Program-made: the position numbers and the translations under genes
Assembly (NCBI GenBank): GCA_003564655.1
Contig: PXES01000345.1
Location: 1-7,223 of the forward strand
DNA length: 7,223 nt
DNA from: Paracoccaceae bacterium
Lineage (GTDB): Bacteria; Pseudomonadota; Alphaproteobacteria; Rhodobacterales; Rhodobacteraceae
Direction of reading: 5' to 3'
In this document: one piece after another, positions 1-7,118 of the stretch
Position numbering within the stretch: the first letter of the stretch is position 1
Layout of the letters: each line of letters starts with the position of its first letter
The notes under the pieces: model-generated
Databases searched by the model: none
The model's input: only the letters and a program-made list of their open reading frames with translations
Told to the model about the DNA's origin: nothing

Positions 1-1590
<1,590 letters not shown>

Positions 1591-1591
1591 G

Positions 1592-1600
1592 AGGGAGGAG
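1592..1600 (+). promoter_or_regulatory. Ribosome binding site of coxM
   Basis: AGGGAGGAG lies five bases before the ATG at 1606, in the short gap after the coxL stop. It is a strong Shine-Dalgarno match and fixes the coxM start. Confidence 0.85.
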
Positions 1601-1605
1601 AGACC

Positions 1606-2400
1606 ATGTATGAGACCAATTACCATCGCCCTTCCTCGGTCGAGGAGGCCGTGTCGCTGCTGACCGCCAACCCCGAGGCCAAGGCGCTCGCCGGGGGGCA
1701 GACGCTGATCCCGACGATGAAGTCGCGGCTTGCCGCGCCGTCGGATCTGGTCGATCTGCGCCATATCGCGGCCATGCAGGGCATCAAGCTCGAAGGGGGG
1801 CGCGTCATCATCGGCGCGGCCACCACGCATGCCGAGGTCGCGGGCAGTGCCGAGTTGCAGCAGGCCTGTCCGGGCCTCGCGCGGCTGGCGGGCCATATCG
1901 GCGACCCGCATGTGCGCCATATGGGCACGCTCGGCGGCTCTGTCGCCAATCACGACCCGGCAGCGGACTATCCGGGGGCGATGCTGGCGCTGGATGCGAC
2001 CATCCACACATCGACGCGCGACATTCCGGCGGGAGAGTTCTTCACCGGGCTGTTCGAGACGGCGCTGGAAGAGGGCGAGATCATCGTCGCGGTGTCCTTC
2101 GCGCCACCCGAGAAGGCGGCCTATGCGAAGTTCCCCAACCCGGCCTCGCTTTACGCGATGACAGGCGTCTTCGTGGCGCGCGGTGACGGGGGCGTGCGGG
2201 TCGCGGTGACGGGCGCGGGCAGCGACGGGGTGTTCCGGCACTCCGGGCTGGAAGCGGCGCTGAGCGCAATGTGGTCGGTCGAGGCTGTGGCCGGGGTGAC
2301 GGTCGCGGCGGATGACCTGATGGAGGACATGCACGCCTCGGCCGCCTATCGCGCGAGCCTGATCAAGGCGATGGCAAAGCGGGCCGTGGCCGCAGCCTGA
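1606..2400 (+). CDS. coxM: CO dehydrogenase-like FAD-binding medium subunit
   Basis: FAD-binding subunit that would pass electrons from the iron-sulfur subunit to FAD and then to an acceptor, in complex with the upstream large subunit. The 264 residues are complete, slightly short for a family usually near 260-290. The N-terminal FAD_binding_5 domain carries the first flavin motif AGGQTLIPTMKSRL at 29-42 and the second with GTLGGSVANHDPAADYP at 107-123. Residues from about 165 to the end fit the CO dehydrogenase flavoprotein C-terminal domain (YAKFPNPASLYAMTGVFVA near 173-191). The start is set by a strong ribosome binding site and by the MYETNYHRPSSVEEAV opening typical of the family. Being directly downstream of the large subunit fits the S-L-M gene order of form II clusters; form I clusters run M-S-L. 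It is the last gene of its operon, facing convergent genes. Confidence 0.95.
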   Translation: MYETNYHRPSSVEEAVSLLTANPEAKALAGGQTLIPTMKSRLAAPSDLVDLRHIAAMQGIKLEGGRVIIGAATTHAEVAGSAELQQACPGLARLAGHIGDPHVRHMGTLGGSVANHDPAADYPGAMLALDATIHTSTRDIPAGEFFTGLFETALEEGEIIVAVSFAPPEKAAYAKFPNPASLYAMTGVFVARGDGGVRVAVTGAGSDGVFRHSGLEAALSAMWSVEAVAGVTVAADDLMEDMHASAAYRASLIKAMAKRAVAAA

Positions 2401-2407
2401 CGCCCCC

Positions 2408-2447
2408 GGCGGGCGGGCAGAAGCGCCCGCTCGGGGCCCCGCCCGCC
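2408..2447. repeat. 10-bp inverted repeat, 8 bp after the coxM stop codon begins
   Basis: GGCGGGCGGG at 2408-2417 is perfectly complementary to CCCGCCCGCC at 2438-2447 with a 20-base loop. It has no T tract on either strand. It could stall or protect the transcript end, but it is not a textbook intrinsic terminator. It overlaps the first copy of the direct repeat. Confidence 0.6.
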
Positions 2448-2483
2448 CTCCCAATGGCCCGCTCGCGGGCGCTGCCGCTGCCA
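2416..2483. repeat. Direct repeat, copy 1 (68 bp)
   Basis: Begins GGCAGAAGCGCCCGCTCG and ends GCGCTGCCGCTGCCA. It aligns with 2569-2634 with three substitutions and two single-base gaps (63 of 68 positions identical by my alignment). It contains an internal perfect palindrome GCCCGC-TC-GCGGGC at 2457-2470. GC-rich, palindromic and intergenic, it resembles REP-type or terminator-associated repeats, but I do not recognise a named family. Confidence 0.8.
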
Positions 2484-2494
2484 GGGGCAGCGGC
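2474..2494 (+). terminator. Candidate terminator hairpin for the coxLM operon
   Basis: GCCGCTGCC at 2474-2482 pairs perfectly with GGCAGCGGC at 2486-2494 around a 3-base loop (AGG). What follows (GGGAATTGTTCGGGTGTTTC) is rich in T for this sequence but has no continuous T run. Stem strength and location after the last gene of the operon favour a terminator role; the missing U tract keeps this tentative. Confidence 0.45.
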
Positions 2495-2521
2495 GGGAAT
2501 TGTTCGGGTGTTTCGTGCTGC

Positions 2522-2534
2522 GCGCCGTCGGCGC
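2522..2534. repeat. Small hairpin between the direct repeats
   Basis: GCGCC at 2522-2526 pairs with GGCGC at 2530-2534 around a 3-base loop. Short, and common by chance at this GC content. Confidence 0.3.
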
Positions 2535-2568
2535 TTGTGCGCGTATGCCGAGCCTCGTTGTGCGCGTC

Positions 2569-2634
2569 GGCAGAAGCGCCCGCTCGAGGCCCCGCCCGCC
2601 CTCCCATGGCCACTCGCAGGCGCTGCCGCTGCCA
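2569..2634. repeat. Direct repeat, copy 2 (66 bp)
   Basis: Second copy of the element at 2416-2483, offset by 153 bp and in the same orientation. All three substitutions relative to copy 1 are G in copy 1 and A in copy 2. They, together with the indels, break the internal GCCCGC/GCGGGC palindrome. The flanking left arm of the 10-bp inverted repeat is also missing here. Copy 2 therefore looks like the more degraded one, or copy 1 the more selected. Confidence 0.8.
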
Positions 2635-2698
2635 AAGGGCGGAGCGTCGGATCTTCTCGCTCTGGTGTCGTGTGGTGCGCTGGCGGCGTGCGGGGTGT

Positions 2699-2716
2699 CC
2701 GCCGGGCGCGCGGCGG
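2699..2716 (-). terminator. Hairpin after the maturation operon (possible terminator)
   Basis: CCGCCG at 2699-2704 pairs with CGGCGG at 2711-2716 around a 6-base loop, just beyond the stop of the last minus-strand gene (2722-2724). There is no T tract on the minus-strand side. It could act as a transcript-end structure, but short GC hairpins are frequent in such sequence. Confidence 0.3.
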
Positions 2717-2721
2717 CGGGC

Positions 2722-3726
2722 TCAGCGCGCGGCGCGGGGGCGGGGGCGCGTGGGGATCTCGGTCAACAACCCGCCCACCCCCATCGCGGCGATATCCGCC
2801 CCGCGCAGCTCCAGCCCCGCGAAGAGCCGCGCCAGCACCCAGTCGAAGCCGTTCTCCTTGGGCGAGCGCGCGCAGCCCGGCGCGCCGACCACCTGCAGCG
2901 CGCCGACCCGCCCCAGCACCAGCAGATTGCCCGGATCGACCGGCATTCCCACCCGCTCGACCTGCCCGCCCGCCGCCCGGATCGCCGCCGGGATCACGTC
3001 GTCGGGGTCGCACATCGCCGAGGCGCCGAAGACGATCAGCACCTTGGCCCCGTCCACCGCGCGGATCGCCCGGGCCAGCGCGCCCGCATCATGCGCGACG
3101 CGGCCTGCGTCATGCAGGCTGCCGCCCAGCGCGGCGATGCGTGCGCGGGTCAGCGCCACGGTCTTGTCGGCCACCGAGGGTTTGAGCACCGGCAGATCGG
3201 TCTGCAAGAGCGCGCAGCGCAGCGGGCGGAAGCCTGCCACCTGCATCAGCGCCGCGTCCCCGTCCTGCGCACATGCCGCCGCGCGGCTGACCTGCGCCTG
3301 CGGCACGGCGAAGGGGATGATCTTGACCGTCGCCACCATCTCGCCCGCCGCGACGCGGGCAAAGGGGGGCAGGGTGGCAAGCGTGATCGCCGGGTCAACG
3401 GCGTTGAGCGCGCCCACCCGCGCGGCCGCGCACAGAAACACCCCCGCGTCGTGGGCGTGCAGATTGACCCGGCCCGTGCCCACGGCCCGCGCGCGCAGCG
3501 AGGGGTGCGCACACGCCTGCGCCACAGCCTCGGCGGCGGCATCCTCGCGCAGATCGCCGGGGTCGAGCCGGGCGACGATCACCTCGGTCATCCCGGCCCC
3601 GGCCAGCGCGTCGAGCGCCGCCGCATCGAGCCGCGTGCCCTTGGCGATGCGCCCGGTCGCGGTGCGGCAGGCATGGGCGAGCACGGCCCCCTCGGCCTGA
3701 TCGAGGGGCAGGGGGCCGAACCTCAC
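2722..3726 (-). CDS. Molybdopterin-binding (MoCF domain) protein, MoeA/MocA-fusion N-terminal type
   Basis: 334-residue protein of molybdenum cofactor handling. It matches the molybdopterin-binding half of proteins that in many alphaproteobacteria continue into a MobA/MocA-type nucleotidyltransferase. The N-terminal part (MRFGPLPLDQAEGAVLAHA, 1-19, then TGRIAKGTRL, 24-33) is typical of that group. The MoCF_biosynth domain occupies about 165-300, with VFGASAMCDPDDVIPAAI at 232-249, GMPVDPGNLL at 260-269 and GAPGCARSPKENGFDWVL at 281-298. It ends soon after MGVGGLLTEIPTRPRPR, exactly where fusion proteins pass into the transferase domain, so the transferase is absent. The start is GTG at 3726-3724, overlapping the upstream stop by four bases (GTGA), which implies translational coupling; there is no clear ribosome binding site. 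Last gene of the minus-strand operon. Its catalytic role is not established; cofactor binding or transfer is inferred. Confidence 0.88.
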   Translation of the reverse strand: MRFGPLPLDQAEGAVLAHACRTATGRIAKGTRLDAAALDALAGAGMTEVIVARLDPGDLREDAAAEAVAQACAHPSLRARAVGTGRVNLHAHDAGVFLCAAARVGALNAVDPAITLATLPPFARVAAGEMVATVKIIPFAVPQAQVSRAAACAQDGDAALMQVAGFRPLRCALLQTDLPVLKPSVADKTVALTRARIAALGGSLHDAGRVAHDAGALARAIRAVDGAKVLIVFGASAMCDPDDVIPAAIRAAGGQVERVGMPVDPGNLLVLGRVGALQVVGAPGCARSPKENGFDWVLARLFAGLELRGADIAAMGVGGLLTEIPTRPRPRAAR

Positions 3727-4406
3727 GGGGCGCGCCTGCGCAGATGCGCGATGAGTTGCGCGAGCGTCGCGACGGCGATCTCGGCAGGGCTCGCCGCGCC
3801 GATATCAAGCCCGATGGGGGCGCAGATGCGGCCGGTCTCGGCCCCGGTCAGCCCTGCCGCGTGCAGCCGGTCAAGCCGCGCGGCATGGGTCTTGCGGCTG
3901 CCCAGCGCGCCGACATAGAAGCAGCCCGCCCGCAGCGCGGCCACAAGCGGCGCGTCGTCGATCTTGGGATCATGCGTCAGCGCCGCCAGCGCCGTCCAGC
4001 GGTCGAGCGGGGCGTCCTGCAACGCATCCTCGGGCCAGTCGGCGATCAGCCGCTCGGCGCCGAAGCGCGCGGGCGTGGCAAAGGCGGTGCGCGGGTCGAT
4101 GATGGTCACATCAAGCCCCGCCTGCCGCGCCATCGGTGCGAGGGCCTGGCTGATATGCACGGCGCCGATGATCACCAGCCGCGCTGGCGGCAGATGCGGG
4201 TTGAGGAAGACCCGCTGCCCGGCCGTCGCGACCACCCCCGCCTTGCCCGAGGCGAAGGCCGCGCGCAGCGCCTCGGCCAGCGGGTCATCGGCGACGGCGT
4301 CCTCGGTGACGACGCGGGCGGCCCCGCTGTCCAGATCGCTGACCAGCACCGCCGCCATACGCGCCCGGCGGGCGGCGTTGAGCGCCGAGAGCGTCGCGCG
4401 GTCCAT
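3723..4406 (-). CDS. xdhC: XdhC family protein, C-terminal Rossmann-domain half
   Basis: 227-residue protein matching the XdhC Rossmann (C-terminal) domain. XdhC proteins bind molybdenum cofactor, assist its sulfuration and deliver it to xanthine dehydrogenase-type apo-enzymes. Visible family motifs: LVIIGAVHISQAL at 77-89 (Rossmann loop), DVTIIDPRTAFAT at 99-111, LTHDPKIDDAPL at 143-154, FYVGALGSRKTHAARL at 163-178 and CAPIGLDIGA at 195-204. The N-terminal XdhC_CoxI domain that usually precedes it in one chain is encoded separately by the gene immediately upstream; the stop of that gene and this ATG share one base (TGATG), so the two are probably translated together. The loop reads GAVHIS where the classic dinucleotide fold has GxGxxG. 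The first ~70 residues look like the linker region of full-length XdhC. Alternative name: CoxI-like. Confidence 0.9.
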   Translation of the reverse strand: MDRATLSALNAARRARMAAVLVSDLDSGAARVVTEDAVADDPLAEALRAAFASGKAGVVATAGQRVFLNPHLPPARLVIIGAVHISQALAPMARQAGLDVTIIDPRTAFATPARFGAERLIADWPEDALQDAPLDRWTALAALTHDPKIDDAPLVAALRAGCFYVGALGSRKTHAARLDRLHAAGLTGAETGRICAPIGLDIGAASPAEIAVATLAQLIAHLRRRAP

Positions 4407-4729
4407 CAGCCCAGCCGTTCCAGAAAGACGCGGATGCGCCCGCCGCAGGAGAGCCCCACCTGCCAGGCCACGGCATCTGCCACGCCGAATTCCAGCATCC
4501 GGGGCGTGCCGGTCGCGATCACCTCGGCGGCCTCGGAAATCACCGCGCCCTCGACACAGCCGCCCGAGACCGAGCCCGCGAAATCGCCCTGATCGTCGAT
4601 CACCAGATGGCTGCCGACCGGGCGCGGCGCCGAACCCCAGGTCTCGATCACCGTGGCGATGGCGACCTGGCGCCCGGCCTCGGCCCAGGCTTCGGCAATC
4701 GCCAGCGGATGCTCGGTCTGCGTGTCCAT
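4406..4729 (-). CDS. xdhC: XdhC family protein, N-terminal XdhC_CoxI-domain half
   Basis: Small 107-residue protein that is essentially a single XdhC_CoxI domain. Family motifs: ATVIETWGSAPRPVGSHLVI at 25-44, GSVSGGCVEGAVISEA at 52-67, and AWQVGLSCGGRIRVFLE at 88-104. Cys58 and Cys95 sit in the two conserved glycine-rich loops and are candidates for the cysteines that XdhC proteins use in cofactor or sulfur handling (inference from family). The start is supported by a ribosome binding site filling the 13-bp gap after coxE. It is followed with a one-base overlap by the Rossmann half, and the two proteins probably assemble into the equivalent of one full-length XdhC. Split pairs of this kind are, to my knowledge, common beside alphaproteobacterial cox-like clusters, so a recent frameshift is not required to explain it. 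Confidence 0.9.
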   Translation of the reverse strand: MDTQTEHPLAIAEAWAEAGRQVAIATVIETWGSAPRPVGSHLVIDDQGDFAGSVSGGCVEGAVISEAAEVIATGTPRMLEFGVADAVAWQVGLSCGGRIRVFLERLG

Positions 4730-4732
4730 GAT

Positions 4733-4742
4733 CCCTCCCCCC
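4733..4742 (-). promoter_or_regulatory. Ribosome binding site of the XdhC N-terminal half
   Basis: On the minus strand GGGGGGAGGG ends three bases before the ATG at 4729-4727, giving a GGAG core with 5-base spacing. It takes up nearly the whole gap after the coxE stop, so translation restarts here independently of coxE. Confidence 0.75.
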
Positions 4743-5960
4743 TCAGCCGCGCGTCAGATAGCGAGACGGTGCGACGCTAGCGCCGCTGGCGCTGCCTGAC
4801 AAGGCCGCGCAGAGCGCCTCGAACGAGGCCAGTGAATGCGCCGGGCGGAACTCGTCGACATGGGCGAGCAGGGTGCGCACGCCCCGCGCACGCGCCTCGA
4901 ACCCGTCGAAGCGCAACAGCGGGTTGAGCCAGATCAGGCGGCGGCAAGATTTGTGCAACCGCTCGGCCTCGCGCGCAAGGGTGTCGGTTTCGTCCCGCTC
5001 CAGCCCGTCGGTGATCAGCACGACCACGGCGCCTTGCCCCAGCACCCGGCGCGACCAGTCGCGGTTGAAGTTCGCCAGCGCGGCACCGATGCGTGTGCCG
5101 CCCGCCCAGTCGGCGACCTGATCGGAACAGCGCGCAAGCGCCTCGTCGGGGTCGCGCCGGGCCAGCGCGCGGGTCAGGTTGGTCAGCCGCGTGCCGAAGA
5201 CGAAGCTGTGCACATGGCGGCGCTGCTCGGCCAGGGCATGCATGAAATGCAGGAAAAGCCTCGAATACTGGCTCATCGAGCCCGAGATGTCGGCCAGCAG
5301 CACCAGCGGTGGGTGCCGCCTGCGCGGGCTGCGAAAGCGCGGCATCATCATCGCGCCGCCATCGCGCAACCCCTGCTGCAGCGTCGCGCGCTGATCGAAG
5401 CGCTGCCCGCGCCGATCGGGGCGGAAGCGGCGCGTCGCGACCCGGTCGAGCGGCAGGCGCAGCGCGGCGATGGCGGCCTTGGCGGCGCGCAACTCCTCGG
5501 CGGTCATCTGGGCGAAATCCTTGTCGCGCAGCACATCGCGCTCGGACATGGACAGCCGCGCATCGACCTCGATCTCGAGTTGCTCGGCGGGCGGGGCCTC
5601 GCGCGCGTGGCCCTGAAAGAGCGCAGCCTCGGCGCGGCTTTCGCCGGCGCGCTTTGGCTGGGGCGCGCGATTGCCGGGGGCGGTGGGCGAGAACATCGCC
5701 AGCATCTTTTCGACCAGTTCGCGCGATTTCCAGAACAGGCGGAAGGTCTCGTCGAAGACCGCGCGATCCTCGTGGCGCTTGACCAGCACGCAATGCAGCG
5801 TCCAGTAAAAGTCGTTGCGGCTGCCCAGCCCGCCCGCCAGCACCGCAGAGATCGCATCGGCCACACTTGCCGGTCCCACGCGCATCCCGGCATGGCGCAG
5901 CGCGCGGGCGAAATAGACGATGTTGTCGGCAAGCCGCCCCTCGGCCTGTGCGCCGGTCAT
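4743..5960 (-). CDS. coxE: VWA (CoxE-type) MIDAS protein, MoxR partner
   Basis: 405-residue protein of the CoxE family, known from CO dehydrogenase clusters as the von Willebrand factor A partner of the AAA+ protein CoxD in maturing the active site. The N-terminal region opens with RLADNIVYFARALRHAGM (9-26), typical of CoxE. The stretch 95-135 is low-complexity and probably a flexible linker. The VWA domain runs from about 215 to 375 with a complete metal-ion site: DISGS at 224-228, Thr289 in GGTRIGAAL, and Asp318 in LITDGLERD. No signal peptide or membrane segment is seen, so it should be cytoplasmic. I chose the ATG at 5960-5958, four bases after the coxD stop. The open frame extends 29 codons further to 6047, but that would overlap coxD by 83 bp and add an unfamiliar Arg/Ser-rich tail. 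No strong ribosome binding site precedes it, suggesting coupling to coxD. Confidence 0.92.
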   Translation of the reverse strand: MTGAQAEGRLADNIVYFARALRHAGMRVGPASVADAISAVLAGGLGSRNDFYWTLHCVLVKRHEDRAVFDETFRLFWKSRELVEKMLAMFSPTAPGNRAPQPKRAGESRAEAALFQGHAREAPPAEQLEIEVDARLSMSERDVLRDKDFAQMTAEELRAAKAAIAALRLPLDRVATRRFRPDRRGQRFDQRATLQQGLRDGGAMMMPRFRSPRRRHPPLVLLADISGSMSQYSRLFLHFMHALAEQRRHVHSFVFGTRLTNLTRALARRDPDEALARCSDQVADWAGGTRIGAALANFNRDWSRRVLGQGAVVVLITDGLERDETDTLAREAERLHKSCRRLIWLNPLLRFDGFEARARGVRTLLAHVDEFRPAHSLASFEALCAALSGSASGASVAPSRYLTRG

Positions 5961-5964
5961 CGGG

Positions 5965-6906
5965 CTAGCCCGCCGCGTCCAGCTCGGCGCGGACTTCCTC
6001 GAGCAGGCGGTGCCCCTCGCCCTGCTGGATGCGGGCGATATCGTCATGGTATTTCAACAGCACGCCGATGGTCTGCGAGACGGTCTCGGGGTCGATCGCC
6101 ACCTTGTCGAGTTCGGTCAGCGCCGAGGCCCAGTCCAGTGTCTCGGCGATGCCCGGCGCCTTGAAGAGATCGATGTCGCGCAGCTTCTGGACATAGGCCA
6201 CCAGCTCGCGCGCCAGCCGCGCATTGGCCCGCGGAACCTTCGCGCCGACAATCGCCAGTTCGCGCTCGGCATCGGGGTAATCGACCCAGTGATACAGGCA
6301 GCGCCGCTTGAGCGCGTCATGGATCTCGCGCGTGCGGTTGGTGGTGATGATGACAATTGGCGGCTCGGCGGCGCGGACCGGGCCAAGCTCGGGGATGGTG
6401 ACCTGAAACTCGGAGAGCACTTCCAGCAGATACGCCTCGAACGCCTCGTCGGCGCGGTCCAGCTCGTCGATCAGAAAGACCGGCGGGCCTTCGGGCGCGG
6501 GTTCCAGCGCCTGCAGGATGGGGCGGCGGATCAGGTGACGCTCGGCGAAAATGCCCTGCTGGATGGTCGCGCGGTCGGTCTCGCCCGTGGCCTCGGCCAG
6601 GCGGATCTCGATCATCTGCGCGGGGTAGTTCCATTCATAGACCGCCGAGGCGACATCCAGCCCCTCATAGCATTGCAGCCGGATCAGGCGTCGGCCCAGC
6701 CGCGCGGCCAGCACCTTGGCGATCTCGGTCTTGCCGACCCCGGCCTCGCCCTCGAGGAACAGCGGCCGTTGCATTCTGAGCGCAAGAAACAGCACTGTCG
6801 CGAGTGCCCGGTCGCTGACATAGCCGCCCGCGTCGAGCAGCGCCTCGGTCGCGTCGATGCTGTCGGGCAGGGGCGAGCCGATCCGCCCCGTGCAGTCCTG
6901 TGCCAT
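5965..6906 (-). CDS. coxD: MoxR-type AAA+ ATPase (CoxD)
   Basis: 313-residue AAA+ ATPase of the MoxR/CoxD group. In Oligotropha carboxidovorans CoxD is required for introducing sulfur and copper into the molybdenum active site of CO dehydrogenase; here it would act on the form II enzyme encoded convergently. Motifs: Walker A GEAGVGKT at 53-60, Walker B VFLIDELD at 143-150, sensor 1 IITTN at 186-190, and the arginine-finger region LKRRCLYHWVDYP at 199-211. The AAA lid follows, to about residue 300. Length is normal and all key residues are present. The start is ATG at 6906-6904 with a good ribosome binding site. It is the first gene of the minus-strand operon and is followed after four bases by its VWA partner, the usual MoxR-VWA pairing. 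Confidence 0.94.
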   Translation of the reverse strand: MAQDCTGRIGSPLPDSIDATEALLDAGGYVSDRALATVLFLALRMQRPLFLEGEAGVGKTEIAKVLAARLGRRLIRLQCYEGLDVASAVYEWNYPAQMIEIRLAEATGETDRATIQQGIFAERHLIRRPILQALEPAPEGPPVFLIDELDRADEAFEAYLLEVLSEFQVTIPELGPVRAAEPPIVIITTNRTREIHDALKRRCLYHWVDYPDAERELAIVGAKVPRANARLARELVAYVQKLRDIDLFKAPGIAETLDWASALTELDKVAIDPETVSQTIGVLLKYHDDIARIQQGEGHRLLEEVRAELDAAG

Positions 6907-7042
6907 GTCGCACGCCCTCCTCGCGTGTTATGGCGATCACCTTCGGGGCTGCGCCGGGCGGCGTCAAGGTCGCCAGCGTCGCACCCGCGCGCCGATTTGC
7001 GCTTGCGCCGCCCTGGCGTGGCGATTAAACCGCGCGCAGGTC
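6907..7042. promoter_or_regulatory. Divergent spacer between coxD and tRNA-Thr, presumed promoter region
   Basis: 136 bp that must contain the start signals of both the maturation operon (-) and the tRNA (+). For the minus strand, TTGACG (complement of 6962-6967) is a good -35 candidate, but the hexamer at 17-bp spacing (GAAGGT) is a poor -10. For the tRNA, TTGCGC at 7003-7008 and the AT-rich GATTAAAC at 7023-7030 form a weak pair ending 12 bases before the tRNA. No clear operator palindrome or riboswitch is visible. Confidence 0.35.
6915..6922 (-). promoter_or_regulatory. Ribosome binding site of coxD
   Basis: GAGGAGGG on the minus strand, eight bases before the ATG at 6906-6904. A strong match that supports this start for the first gene of the operon. 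Confidence 0.8.
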
Positions 7043-7118
7043 GCCGCTGTAGCTCAGCTGGTAGAGCACGTCATTCGTAATGATGGGGTCGGGGGTTCGA
7101 GTCCCTTCAGCGGCACCA
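7043..7118 (+). tRNA. tRNA-Thr, anticodon CGT
   Basis: A full cloverleaf can be drawn by eye. The acceptor stem GCCGCTG (7043-7049) pairs perfectly with CAGCGGC (7108-7114). The D arm is GCTC/GAGC (7052-7067). The anticodon stem CGTCA/TGATG encloses loop TTCGTAA with anticodon CGT at 7076-7078, and the T arm is GGGGG-TTCGAGT-CCCTT. Discriminator A and CCA are encoded (7115-7118). It reads ACG threonine codons. Three G-U wobbles are present (one in the anticodon stem, two in the T stem), which is tolerable for a functional tRNA. It stands alone, divergent from coxD. Confidence 0.95.

Larger units (their letters stand above)
2401..2721. other. Convergent intergenic region, 321 bp, no credible gene
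   Basis: Space between the stop of the medium subunit (+) and the stop of the molybdopterin-binding protein (-). Open frames crossing it are Arg/Ala/Pro-rich, have no recognisable motif and run on into the flanking gene, so I treat it as non-coding. It holds two copies of a ~67-bp direct repeat and at least five hairpin-forming sequences, listed separately. Its position between two operon ends makes termination and read-through blocking its most likely role. Confidence 0.75.

Noticed and set aside
2401..2721. Possible CRISPR array or mobile element
   Set aside because: Only two repeat copies with one unequal spacer, no transposase, and no terminal inverted repeats with target duplication.
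2363..3013. Minus-strand open frame (216 codons) across the intergenic gap
   Set aside because: Gly/Arg/Ala-rich, overlaps the ends of two real genes, no recognisable domain. I also checked it as a remnant of the missing transferase domain and saw no nucleotidyltransferase motif.
2500..3918. Long + strand open frame (472 codons) opposite the molybdopterin-binding protein
   Set aside because: Arg/Ala/Pro/His-rich with no motif, and antisense to a well-recognised gene. Long antisense frames are expected at this GC content.
4836..6164. Long + strand open frame (442 codons) opposite coxE
   Set aside because: Antisense to a clear CoxE/CoxD pair, low-complexity composition, no family resemblance.
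5920..7080. + strand open frame (386 codons) opposite coxD
   Set aside because: Antisense to an AAA+ protein with all motifs intact, and it runs into the tRNA gene.
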